Assembly: GCA_002245855.1 (NCBI GenBank)
Contig: NOUX01000004.1
Span: 1-64,000 of the forward strand
Direction of reading: 5' to 3'
DNA length: 64,000 nucleotides
Origin: Sphingobacterium cellulitidis
GTDB lineage: Bacteria > Bacteroidota > Bacteroidia > Sphingobacteriales > Sphingobacteriaceae
Part shown: in pieces, positions 53,757-64,000 of the stretch
Position numbering within the stretch: position 1 is the stretch's first letter
Layout: every line of letters starts with the position of its first letter
Made by a program: the position numbers and the translations under genes
The notes under the pieces: model-generated
The model's input: the letters and a program-made list of their open reading frames with translations, nothing else
Databases searched by the model: none
What the model was told of the DNA's origin: nothing

Positions 53757-54938
53757 TTATAGAATCTCTGCTAAGAAATTACCTTGTTGATGGATAATTT
53801 CACGTTTTGCTATAATTTCCTGTAGGTTGATTGTCCCAATTACGTATTTATGATCATCACTGTAAAAACGCTCTGAAATACTGCTGAATTCAATGTTTTC
53901 CAATACATCCTCATCCTCGTAACGGAAATAAACTTTAAAACTATAATCCGTTGAGTAGCTTACTTGCTGTGCCTCTAAATGTTTTTTATACTCGTATTTA
54001 TAATCATATCTCAGGGCCGCGATATCGGATAAAACCGCTGATCCTGTAGGATGACCGCCAGCACCTTTACCATAAAAGAATTGCTCATCTGCAAAGGCTG
54101 CTTTTACCAATACTCCGTTGTACTCATTCTCAACATTTTGTAGGATATTGCCTTTTGAAATAAATTTCGGAAGCACATAAAGAACTACTTTATTATTGGA
54201 AATTTCCTTCGCCAATGGAATCAATTTGATTTTATAATTCTTCTCCCTTGCATAACGAATATCTGCATCTCCTAAGGTGTCAATACCTAAATTAAGGATT
54301 TCATCCGGGTTGATGTAGATTCCGTAAGCATGTGATGCCACGATAGCCAATTTATATTTTGGATCATATCCTCCCACGTCCAAGGTTGGGTCAGTTTCCG
54401 CGAATCCCAATTCCTGTGCTTTCTTCAATGCTGCATCATAGCTTTGATTTTCATTGAAGATCTTGGATAGGATATAGTTTGATGAACCGTTGAAAATACC
54501 ACTCACAGAGTGCAACAGCTCATTGTCATAATACTCCTCTAAATTCCGGATGATTGGAATACTTCCACAAACAGCTCCTTCATACAATAGGGAAGTCCCA
54601 TGTTGATTTTGAATCTCCGTTAATTCTTCCAAATGGGTTGCAATCATTTTCTTATTGGCTGAAACCACATTTTTTCCGCTTGTCAGCGCTCTTTTTGTAA
54701 TTTCAAAAGCAGCTTCCGCATCATCAATTAATTCAACTACCGTATTGATTTCTGGGTCATTTAAAATCGCATTGGCATCTGTAGTGAATAACTCTGCAGG
54801 CAATGTCCTTTTCTTGTCTGCATTCTTGATTACGAATTTCTTAATCTCTAAGTTTAGGTTCTTTGTTTTTATGATATCGTATAAACCTTGTCCCACCACA
54901 CCAAATCCAAACATCCCGATGGTAAGTTTCTTACTCAT
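53757..54938 (-). CDS. hom: Homoserine dehydrogenase
   Basis: A 393-residue monofunctional enzyme that reduces aspartate semialdehyde to homoserine. The nucleotide-binding GFGVVGQG (residues 11-18), the ANKKMIATH segment, GSIPIIRNLEEYYDNEL and the FNGSSNYILSKI and AETDPTLDVGG motifs are typical. It is the last gene of metY-metX-hom, overlapping metX by one base (TAATG). No aspartokinase domain is fused. It supplies the substrate for MetX and also threonine synthesis. Confidence 0.93.
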   Translation of the reverse strand: MSKKLTIGMFGFGVVGQGLYDIIKTKNLNLEIKKFVIKNADKKRTLPAELFTTDANAILNDPEINTVVELIDDAEAAFEITKRALTSGKNVVSANKKMIATHLEELTEIQNQHGTSLLYEGAVCGSIPIIRNLEEYYDNELLHSVSGIFNGSSNYILSKIFNENQSYDAALKKAQELGFAETDPTLDVGGYDPKYKLAIVASHAYGIYINPDEILNLGIDTLGDADIRYAREKNYKIKLIPLAKEISNNKVVLYVLPKFISKGNILQNVENEYNGVLVKAAFADEQFFYGKGAGGHPTGSAVLSDIAALRYDYKYEYKKHLEAQQVSYSTDYSFKVYFRYEDEDVLENIEFSSISERFYSDDHKYVIGTINLQEIIAKREIIHQQGNFLAEIL

Positions 54939-55999
54939 TATTCTTTAATTAAATTTAAGTGATTTTCTGCTTTTGTATTATTTTTCTCAAGAAAGTTTCC
55001 AATAACTTGAGTTAGGGTTTTTGTTTCAATCAAGAATCCATCATGTCCAAAAAAGGAGTGTAGTTCATAGTACTCTGCATGTGGAATGTTTTTAGCAATA
55101 AATTCTTGTTCCTGTGGCGGAAAGAGAACATCCGAAGGAATTCCTATGATTAGGGCATTAACTCCTTCGATGGATTGTAAAACTTGTTCTACCTGGCCTC
55201 TACTTCTTCCCAAATGATGACTGTCCATGGCTTTGGTCAGATACCAGTAGGAGAATGCATTGAATCTTCTCACCAATTTATCGCCTTGGTAGGATTGATA
55301 GGAAGATGCTTTATAGGCATCCGTCTTATCATGATCAGACTCTACCTGCGTGGTGCCATAGGCATTGTATGTTCGATAAGATAATAAGGCCATGCTGCGT
55401 GCGGCTTTTAAGCCTTTCATACCAGCATCGTCTCTTTTTTCAGTAAAGGTTGAATCTGCCTCAATTGCCAATCGCTGACTCTCATTAAATGCAATGCCCC
55501 ATGGAGAAAAGAACGCATTGGTTCCGATGGCTATCAGGTTATGGATTTTAATAGTTTTTGCAACCGTCCATTCCAATGCCTGCTGCCCACCTAAGGATCC
55601 ACCGATCAAAGTGTTTATTTCATTTATCCCTAAATGGTCTGCCAGCAATTGATGGGCTTTTACGATATCACGAATGGTGAACTGTGGAAAGTCTGAATAA
55701 TAGGGCAGGTTTGTATTGGGGTCAATGGATAATGGATTCGTCGTTCCATAATGTGAACCCAATACATTGGCACAAATAATAAAATAATCTTTATCATTGA
55801 ATAACTCATGCTCGCCAAATAATCCTGGCCACCAGTCAAATACATCTGAATTAGCAGTCAAAGCATGACAAACCCATATCACATTGGATTTATCTTCGTT
55901 TAGCTCTCCATAACTATGGTAAGCTATCTGTAGATTTGCCAGTTTTTTCCCGCTTTCTAATTCGAAGTCTTGGCTATATCCGAAAGTCTTTACACTCAT
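54938..55999 (-). CDS. metX: Homoserine O-acetyltransferase
   Basis: A 353-residue alpha/beta-hydrolase-fold enzyme that acetylates homoserine for methionine synthesis. The nucleophile elbow GGSLGGQQA carries Ser135, and the Asp and His are in the region SDVLFPP (about 293) and FGHDGFLIE (about 320). It sits between metY and hom. Sequence alone cannot exclude use of succinyl-CoA, but the pairing with metY favours acetyl-CoA. The start codon is ATG 55999, 44 bases after the metY stop. Confidence 0.92.
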   Translation of the reverse strand: MSVKTFGYSQDFELESGKKLANLQIAYHSYGELNEDKSNVIWVCHALTANSDVFDWWPGLFGEHELFNDKDYFIICANVLGSHYGTTNPLSIDPNTNLPYYSDFPQFTIRDIVKAHQLLADHLGINEINTLIGGSLGGQQALEWTVAKTIKIHNLIAIGTNAFFSPWGIAFNESQRLAIEADSTFTEKRDDAGMKGLKAARSMALLSYRTYNAYGTTQVESDHDKTDAYKASSYQSYQGDKLVRRFNAFSYWYLTKAMDSHHLGRSRGQVEQVLQSIEGVNALIIGIPSDVLFPPQEQEFIAKNIPHAEYYELHSFFGHDGFLIETKTLTQVIGNFLEKNNTKAENHLNLIKE

Positions 56000-56043
56000 T
56001 CTATTAAATTATCTTCCTCCATAAAAATTAAATAAGGCCCCCC

Positions 56044-57393
<1,350 letters not shown>

Positions 57394-57424
57394 TTATCCC
57401 TTGATTGCTTGATGATTTGGCCGA

Positions 57425-57471
57425 CTACATGATTCCCCGCACGATAAATACCTATCGTGTAGAAATCTACA
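57425..57471 (-). promoter_or_regulatory. Overlapping hairpins between the short open frame and metY
   Basis: On the minus strand TGTAGA-TT-TCTACA (plus 57458-57471) is followed by CACGATA-loop-TATCGTG (plus 57440-57459), sharing two bases. A distal TGTAG (plus CTACA, 57425-57429) could instead pair with CTACA of the first hairpin. The alternatives are mutually exclusive. There is no T run, so they would act on translation or Rho-type termination if they act at all. Confidence 0.4.
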
Positions 57472-57476
57472 GACGG

Positions 57477-57590
57477 CTATCGCATTCGTGCAGCACCCGC
57501 AATACAAGAAGAAATAAATTGAATAAGTTGATTCTTTGCTGGTTTTCCAACAAGATACAATAATTCCGATTTTGAAAATTTTGAAGTCAT
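57477..57590 (-). CDS. Short upstream open reading frame (37 codons) in the metY leader
   Basis: ATG at 57590, stop TAG at 57477. The peptide starts MTSKFSKSELLYLVGKPAKN and ends QFISSCIAGAARMR. It is too short for usual ORF calling. It begins ten bases after the 3' strand of riboswitch helix P1 and ends 125 bases before the metY start. The sequence looks like a coherent peptide: a polar start, an amphipathic middle and a small-residue-rich end with one Cys (TGT) and one late Met. A leader or regulatory peptide linked to sulfur or methionine control is my inference; conservation elsewhere would decide. Confidence 0.5.
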   Translation of the reverse strand: MTSKFSKSELLYLVGKPAKNQLIQFISSCIAGAARMR

Positions 57591-57600
57591 AGTCTATTTC

Positions 57601-57712
57601 ATTTATATGCTCCTGGGCTTTATTGCCTCGGACAGGAATTGGCACCTTTTCAATTCTTATTGAAGGTTGCCAGTGGGTCATTGAGCCAGTCTCTCGCCAC
57701 TTCTTTATAAAT
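57601..57712 (-). promoter_or_regulatory. SAM-I (S-box) riboswitch
   Basis: On the minus strand the S-box core reads AAGTGGCGAGAGACTGGC, then CAATGACCCACTGGCAACC, then AAGGTGCCAATTCCTG and a closing CAGGAGCATATAAAT. P1 is formed by ATTTATA (plus 57706-57712) and TATAAAT (plus 57601-57607). These match the SAM-I consensus (GAGGGACTGGCCC, GGCAACC, GGTGCTAATTCC). It controls metY-metX-hom. There is no adjoining terminator with T run, so the read-out may be translational or involve the next short frame. Confidence 0.92.
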
Positions 57713-57767
57713 CAAGACCATCTTTTTAGAGAGGTAATGATTAGCGTACCACTATCGAAGTACTCCG
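57713..57767 (-). other. 5' leader segment upstream of the riboswitch
   Basis: About 50 transcribed bases between the predicted start and the riboswitch, with a possible weak hairpin (GCGGAGTAC...GTGGTACGC). Nothing else recognisable. Confidence 0.35.
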
Positions 57768-57798
57768 CAAATATAGTTCACGAAATTTAATTTTGCAA
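57768..57798 (-). promoter_or_regulatory. Promoter of the metY-metX-hom operon
   Basis: On the minus strand TTG (plus 57796-57798), 20 bases, then TATATTTG (plus 57768-57775), a full match to the Bacteroidota promoter. Transcription would start near 57761, giving a leader of about 410 bases that carries the riboswitch and the short open frame. Confidence 0.75.
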
Positions 57799-57889
57799 TC
57801 TTTTTCAAAAAAGATTGTTGAAAACCTGCTAAAAGCATGTTCTTCAAGGAAATAAGTAAGGGTTAATTTTAGTGTGGAATGCCAAATAA

Positions 57890-57960
57890 AAAGAGCTTCA
57901 ATTAAAGATTGAAATATTCCATCTCATTAATTGAAGCTCCAATGCCTGGTCTTGGCATTA
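57890..57960 (-). terminator. Terminator after the small membrane gene, with a second hairpin
   Basis: Perfect 13-base inverted repeat GAGCTTCAATTAA (57894-57906) and TTAATTGAAGCTC (57928-57940); on the minus strand it is followed by TTTTTATTT. A second hairpin AATGCC-loop-GGCATT (57942-57960) lies just upstream of it, at the end of the gene. Confidence 0.8.
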
Positions 57961-57967
57961 AATGCTT

Positions 57968-58399
57968 TTAAAAGCTATTTGGTTTAGCATCACGCATTTG
58001 GATGATCTTGTCCACTACATATCGCGTATTTCCTCGCCATGGAAGAACCCCGTGATACTCTTTGTAGTGTAAATCAAATGCCTTTCCGCTATTTAATTCT
58101 AACTCATGAAATACAGAATCACTTTCAATGGAGAATTCAAATTCATTGCTCGATAATCCTGTACCGGTTTTTTGCGAACGAATTCCTTCTTGGATAAGTT
58201 TTCCCTCGTAGGTCTTAAATAGATTTCCTTTTTTCACTGCGTAATTAAGAACTCCAGATTTAACACCTTCACCAAATACAAAGTAATATTTAAAGTAAAC
58301 GAATCCGGCAAAGCCTAAAAATAGGACTAAGAGTAACCAGCTTATGAATTTCTTGAATTTTGAGCCTCGATTACTAGGTTGTTGGTTTGTTGTTTCCAT
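57968..58399 (-). CDS. Membrane-anchored protein of unknown function
   Basis: A 143-residue protein with a short cytoplasmic start (METTNQQPSNRGSKFKK), one membrane segment (FISWLLLVLFLGFAGFVYFKYYF) and an extracytoplasmic domain containing FKTYEGKLIQEGIRS, SNEFEFSIESDSVFHELE and YKEYHGVLPWRGNTRYVVDK. Homologues are common in Bacteroidota and are sometimes given the name 6-phosphogluconate dehydrogenase, which the sequence does not support. I start at ATG 58399. It lies downstream of dapA but a terminator separates them. Confidence 0.7.
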   Translation of the reverse strand: METTNQQPSNRGSKFKKFISWLLLVLFLGFAGFVYFKYYFVFGEGVKSGVLNYAVKKGNLFKTYEGKLIQEGIRSQKTGTGLSSNEFEFSIESDSVFHELELNSGKAFDLHYKEYHGVLPWRGNTRYVVDKIIQMRDAKPNSF

Positions 58400-58450
58400 T
58401 TTTCTTAATTCAGTTTTTATTTTGGTAACAAAAAGAATACCTAAAAATAA

Positions 58451-58480
58451 AAAAGGTTGGTCAATTTTCATTGCCAACCT
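58451..58480 (-). terminator. Intrinsic terminator after dapA
   Basis: On the minus strand AGGTTGG and CCAACCT (plus 58474-58480 and 58454-58460), with inner CAAT/ATTG pairing, followed by a T-rich tail. Confidence 0.85.
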
Positions 58481-58489
58481 GTTATTTTT

Positions 58490-59368
58490 TTATGCTAGTT
58501 GCTGCATCTCTGCATCTATTGCTTCTCTTGTCTTCGGACCGACAGGTACTAAAGGCAAGCGTAAATGATCTTGTCCGATTCCTTTTTTCTCAAGAATATA
58601 CTTTACACCAGCAGGATTGCCTTCCACAAAACACAGGTCAATGATTCTTAATAATTCCAAATGAATGGCCTTAGCTTCTTCAAAATTGCCCTCGCGGCAT
58701 AGATGAGCTAATGCTGAAACCTTGGTCGGGTAGGCGTTTCCTACCACCGAAATAATTCCTGCAGCACCCATGGCCATCATTGGCAAAGTAACTGGATCAT
58801 CCCCAGAAATTAATAGGAAACCTTTTGGCATATCCCGAAGAATTTCACTGAACTGTGCAAAATTTCCTGAAGCTTCCTTGGTCGCGATGATATTCTTAAA
58901 ATCATTCGCTAAACGAACTGTTGTGGCTGCCGTCATATTGCTTCCTGTTCTTCCCGGTACATTGTACAGAATAATAGGAAGTTTTGAAGCTTCGGCAATG
59001 GCTTTATAATGTTGGTAAATACCTTCCTGTGTTGGTTTATTATAATATGGAGATACAGAAAGAATCGCAACATAATCCAATGTTTCAAAATTCTTGATCT
59101 GCTCCACGATTTCATAGGTGTTGTTCCCACCAATACCAGCTACCAGAGGAATGCGTTTATTCACGTGTTTGGAAGTAAATTGCCACACCTTCTTTCGTTC
59201 GTCTTGAGTTAGGGTCGCTGTTTCGCCAGTGGTACCCAATGAAACTAAATAATCAATTCCACCCTCAATTTGAAAATCAATCAAATTTCCTAAAGTGTCG
59301 TAATCTACTGTGCCGTCTGCGTGAAATGGAGTTATTAATGCTACTCCCGCACCTTGAAGCTCGTTCAT
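58490..59368 (-). CDS. dapA: 4-hydroxy-tetrahydrodipicolinate synthase
   Basis: A 292-residue TIM-barrel lyase that condenses pyruvate with aspartate semialdehyde, the entry step to diaminopimelate and lysine. Visible active-site elements: GTTGETATL (Thr47-48), YNVPGRTG (Tyr135, Arg140) and IIATKEASGN with Schiff-base Lys164. Length is normal. It lies 29 bases after ligA, so the two may be co-transcribed. It competes with Hom for aspartate semialdehyde. Confidence 0.96.
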   Translation of the reverse strand: MNELQGAGVALITPFHADGTVDYDTLGNLIDFQIEGGIDYLVSLGTTGETATLTQDERKKVWQFTSKHVNKRIPLVAGIGGNNTYEIVEQIKNFETLDYVAILSVSPYYNKPTQEGIYQHYKAIAEASKLPIILYNVPGRTGSNMTAATTVRLANDFKNIIATKEASGNFAQFSEILRDMPKGFLLISGDDPVTLPMMAMGAAGIISVVGNAYPTKVSALAHLCREGNFEEAKAIHLELLRIIDLCFVEGNPAGVKYILEKKGIGQDHLRLPLVPVGPKTREAIDAEMQQLA

Positions 59369-59397
59369 CGTTTATTATATATTTTGTTATTTTAATT

Positions 59398-61455
<2,058 letters not shown>

Positions 61456-61539
61456 TTAAAACAACTATTTAATTAATTGCGCAAAGTGTTGCAGAACCCT
61501 GAAAATTAAACTAGAAAAGATAATTCAGAACTTTAACAC

Positions 61540-62571
61540 TTAATGGAAATTATTGTCATTCAGTTCGGAGTATTTATGGATATTATTCATGTAATAATCC
61601 CAAATAATGGAATTTTTATATTGTCCTTTCTTGTTTTCTTTCTGCTGATATTTCTTTCTCTTTTTTGCGGTTTTGAAGAAATTCATGAAGAAATATTGAT
61701 GTCCTCTGCTGACTGCCCAGGCATCAGCGGATTTACCATCAAAAAGAAACTTGATTAAAGCGAATAAATCAAACCATAATCGAATCGATATTTTCCATAT
61801 CGCCGCTCCAACCGATAGGTTCTTTTGGAGCATGACTAAATTATTTCTGAAATTTAAATAGGTCTTTTGTGGGTTGCTGGTTTTTAATGTACCACCACCG
61901 ACATGGTATACCACTGAGTTCGGACAATAACCAACTTTATAGCCCATCTTTTTCAATCGCCAGCAAAGGTCGATTTCCTCAAAATGAGCAAAAAAATCCG
62001 CATCAAAGCCTTCGGCCTCATGCCATGCCTTGGATTTGATAAACAAGGCTGCACCCGTTGCCCAAAAGACCTCCCTTGCATCATTATATTGGCCTTTGTC
62101 CTGTTCGACCTTGTCTAGGATGCGACCTCGACAAAAAGGAAAACCAAAATAATCCAGGTATCCTCCCGCAGCTCCGGCATGCTCAAACTCACCTTTGCTA
62201 TGGTAGGATTGGATCTTTGGCTGGCAAGCAACCATTAACGGATCCTGCTCCATGTATTTAATCACGGGTTCAACCCAATTTTCTGAAACCTCAACGTCCG
62301 AGTTCAGTAAAATGAAATAATCCGCCTCTACTTGTTTTAGGATTTCATTATAGCCACCCGCAAATCCTAGGTTCTCCGGATTACGGATAATCTTGAACAT
62401 CGGGAAGTTCTCTTCCACATAGGCTATAGAATCATCGGTTGAACCATTGTCACCAATGATAAATTCAATATTTGGGTATGTGCTATTAAATACCGAAGGA
62501 AGGAATTTCTCCAAGAAATACTTCCCGTTCCAATTTAATATGACAACGGCAACTTTCGGGTAATTTGACAT
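61540..62571 (-). CDS. Family 2 glycosyltransferase
   Basis: A 343-residue GT-A enzyme (rhamnosyltransferase-like). The N-terminal nucleotide-sugar fold shows VAVVILNWNGKYFLEKFLPS, GDNGSTDDS and the metal-binding LLNSDVEVSENW; the acceptor region has EEIDLCWRLKKMGY (ED-type motif) and YHVGGGTLK. A single hydrophobic stretch near the C-terminus may associate with the membrane. It probably builds a surface polysaccharide or glycolipid. Its start is directly next to the acyltransferase stop (no gap), so the two form an operon. Confidence 0.88.
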   Translation of the reverse strand: MSNYPKVAVVILNWNGKYFLEKFLPSVFNSTYPNIEFIIGDNGSTDDSIAYVEENFPMFKIIRNPENLGFAGGYNEILKQVEADYFILLNSDVEVSENWVEPVIKYMEQDPLMVACQPKIQSYHSKGEFEHAGAAGGYLDYFGFPFCRGRILDKVEQDKGQYNDAREVFWATGAALFIKSKAWHEAEGFDADFFAHFEEIDLCWRLKKMGYKVGYCPNSVVYHVGGGTLKTSNPQKTYLNFRNNLVMLQKNLSVGAAIWKISIRLWFDLFALIKFLFDGKSADAWAVSRGHQYFFMNFFKTAKKRKKYQQKENKKGQYKNSIIWDYYMNNIHKYSELNDNNFH

Positions 62572-63438
62572 TTAATTTCTTCTTTTACGCTTCCATCTGC
62601 GATGGGACCATAGCCAATATTCAGGCTCCGATTTGATAATTTCCTCCGTAAAGCGATTGTGAATATGGGTAATCTCATGCTCCGGATATGCATCCGGATT
62701 TTCAACCAAGGTTGTAAACTTACATGAATAATACCCTCGTTTTTTCTTTCGCCTAACTTCACAGAATACCACCGGAAATTTTGTTAATCGTGAAATTCGC
62801 TCTGCCCCAGTGTAAACCAATGTATCCTGGTTCAAAAATTCCATGAAATAATCAGAATCCTGATAGGTAGGTGTCTGGTCTGCTACAAACATACTAATAT
62901 GCGGGACATTTTTCAACTTAATAATATGTCTCAAAATCTGTTTCATCGGCACCATTTCGGCTCCAAATCGCGAACGTATCTGATTATGAATCGTATTGAA
63001 AACTTTATTGTTTAAAGGTTTGTAGACAATTAGCTCTGGAACATCCATCATCAAGGATAAGCGATGAATGGATAACTCCCAATTCCCATAGTGCGAGGTC
63101 ACACCGATGACTCCCTTACCTTGCTCGGTATATTGATATACTTCCTCAGGATTTAGCAATTCAATCCTTTTGATGACTTCCTCTGGTTTTATGGTCGCCA
63201 TTTTAACGGACTCGACCAGCAAATCCGGAAAATAACGGTAAAAACGATAGGCAATTTCTTTAATTTCGGCCTCCGATTTCTCAGGAAAGGCATTTCTTAA
63301 ATTTTGAAAAACGACTTTTTTGCGATACCCAAAAACATAGTAAATCAGCAAAAAAAGAAAGTCAGAGAGGATATAAAGGCACCAAAAGGGCAGGAGGGAG
63401 ATCAAATATAATGTGCCATAAATCAGTTTTTCCTTCAT
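62572..63438 (-). CDS. Lysophospholipid/lipid A-type acyltransferase (LpxL/HtrB-like)
   Basis: A 288-residue membrane-associated acyltransferase. An N-terminal hydrophobic region (LISLLPFWCLYILSDFLFLLI) is followed by the catalytic HxxxxD/E motif in SHYGNWELS, the PLNNK and GAEMVPMK segments and ADQTPTYQDSDYFMEFLN. Homologues add the secondary acyl chain to lipid A or to related surface lipids. The neighbouring glycosyltransferase fits a role in envelope lipid assembly. The gene starts about 75 bases from the divergent WbqC-family gene. Confidence 0.88.
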   Translation of the reverse strand: MKEKLIYGTLYLISLLPFWCLYILSDFLFLLIYYVFGYRKKVVFQNLRNAFPEKSEAEIKEIAYRFYRYFPDLLVESVKMATIKPEEVIKRIELLNPEEVYQYTEQGKGVIGVTSHYGNWELSIHRLSLMMDVPELIVYKPLNNKVFNTIHNQIRSRFGAEMVPMKQILRHIIKLKNVPHISMFVADQTPTYQDSDYFMEFLNQDTLVYTGAERISRLTKFPVVFCEVRRKKKRGYYSCKFTTLVENPDAYPEHEITHIHNRFTEEIIKSEPEYWLWSHRRWKRKRRN

Positions 63439-63477
63439 GCCTTTTTAAAGTACTTTACAAATATCCCCAAATAAAGT

Positions 63478-63485
63478 TATTTTTG
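63478..63485 (+). promoter_or_regulatory. -7 box TATTTTTG of the WbqC-family gene
   Basis: Exact TAnnTTTG, 27 bases before the ATG at 63513, in the divergent interval. Confidence 0.55.
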
Positions 63486-63512
63486 CGGACAAATTGAAGT
63501 GATTATTCGTTT

Positions 63513-64000
63513 ATGTCAGTAGGATTATTATTACCAGCGTTTTATTTGCCCAATATCAGTTATTTTCATACAATCAAAAATAATGAAGGGCCAATTATTG
63601 TGGAGCAGTGGGAGCACTTTCCAAAACAAACCTTCCGTACAAGAACCCAAATTGCAACAGCAAATGGTGTTCTGGACTTACTGGTGCCAATACAGCATGG
63701 TAAAAAACAAAGACAAAAATTGAATGAAGTTTTGATCAATTATGATCATCCTTGGCAACGTTTACATTGGTTAAGCCTCCAAACGGCTTACCGTAGTTCG
63801 GCTTACTTTGAATTCTATGAAGATGACTTTCGTAGATTTTATGAAAAAGAGTACAGCCACCTGCTCGAGTACAATGTGGAGCAACTGCAATTGATTTTAA
63901 AACTGCTCAAGATGAATCGTGAAATTGTTTTCAACGATAAGTATGAAGCAGAATCGCCCAATGTGCTGGATTATCGGAATGTAATTCATCCTAAAAAACC
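63513..64000 (+). CDS. WbqC-family protein (partial, runs off the window)
   Basis: The frame from ATG 63513 stays open for 162 codons to the window edge. It reads SVGLLLPAFYLPNISYFHTI, then EQWEHFPKQTFRTRTQIATA, VPIQHGKKQRQKLNEVLINY and HPWQRLHWLSLQTAYRSSAY, all typical of the WbqC/SH2-like family found in O-antigen and aminosugar loci and widespread in Bacteroidota. The enzymatic role is not settled. The C-terminal part is outside the window. It is divergent from the acyltransferase gene. Confidence 0.85.
   Translation, partial: MSVGLLLPAFYLPNISYFHTIKNNEGPIIVEQWEHFPKQTFRTRTQIATANGVLDLLVPIQHGKKQRQKLNEVLINYDHPWQRLHWLSLQTAYRSSAYFEFYEDDFRRFYEKEYSHLLEYNVEQLQLILKLLKMNREIVFNDKYEAESPNVLDYRNVIHPKK

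Noticed and set aside
57394..57681. A 95-codon Cys-rich open frame on the minus strand
   Set aside because: It starts inside the SAM-I riboswitch core and runs in a different frame through the 37-codon reading; it has no start context and is best explained as a chance frame.

Overview
The window is a stretch of chromosome from a member of the Bacteroidota, most likely family Sphingobacteriaceae (Sphingobacterium/Pedobacter type). The evidence is two SusC/SusD outer-membrane pairs, one of them wired to an ECF sigma factor and a FecR anti-sigma factor, AT-rich intergenic DNA, many promoters of the Bacteroidota form (TAnnTTTG at about -7), almost no Shine-Dalgarno sequences, and the 463-residue form of arginine decarboxylase typical of this phylum. 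I see no mobile element, CRISPR array, tRNA or rRNA gene. One structured RNA gene (rnpB) and one riboswitch (SAM-I) are present.

Layout. 1-520: gene-free, a hairpin-forming repeat-like block followed by a promoter. 521-10416: a phosphate block, with a secreted PHP-type phosphodiesterase, SusC, SusD, then pstS-pstC-pstA-pstB. The two operons share a triple TTAA-type direct repeat in front of them, which I read as a Pho box. 10576-13457: a small lipoprotein and an S41 peptidase. 13470-17400: tesA-like esterase divergent from a ybbA-ybbP-like ABC exporter, the same arrangement as in E. coli. 17466-26631: S9 peptidase, the NAD(P)HX repair enzyme Nnr, an AraC-type regulator with a CxxC N-terminus, a TPR protein, Lon protease, a membrane protein and RNase H. 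26673-36175: M3 peptidase, a lipoprotein, and a TetR-controlled multidrug-type ABC exporter operon (TolC-HlyD-ATPase-ATPase-permease-permease, the ybhGFSR type). 36421-43411: ECF sigma, FecR, STN-containing SusC, SusD. 43458-53384: metallo-beta-lactamase-fold hydrolase, a small unknown gene, speA, argS with two oxidoreductases, a lipoprotein, rnpB, an orphan NtrC-family regulator and a small membrane protein. 53757-57770: metY-metX-hom under a SAM-I riboswitch, with an unannotated 37-codon open frame between riboswitch and metY. 57968-63438: a small membrane protein, dapA, ligA, a glycosyltransferase and a lipid A-type acyltransferase, all on the minus strand. A WbqC-family gene runs off the right edge.

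How the parts fit. The phosphate block looks like a scavenging route: SusCD import, periplasmic or surface cleavage of a phosphodiester, then high-affinity Pi uptake. metY-metX-hom makes homocysteine from aspartate semialdehyde-derived homoserine and is controlled by SAM. dapA, farther along, draws on the same aspartate semialdehyde for lysine/diaminopimelate.

The observations I rate highest are the 37-residue upstream open reading frame wedged between the SAM-I riboswitch and metY, the shared Pho-box-like repeats, the predicted leaderless promoters (TAnnTTTR followed by ATG after 4-6 bases), and the one-sided degeneration of the two ATPases of the exporter.
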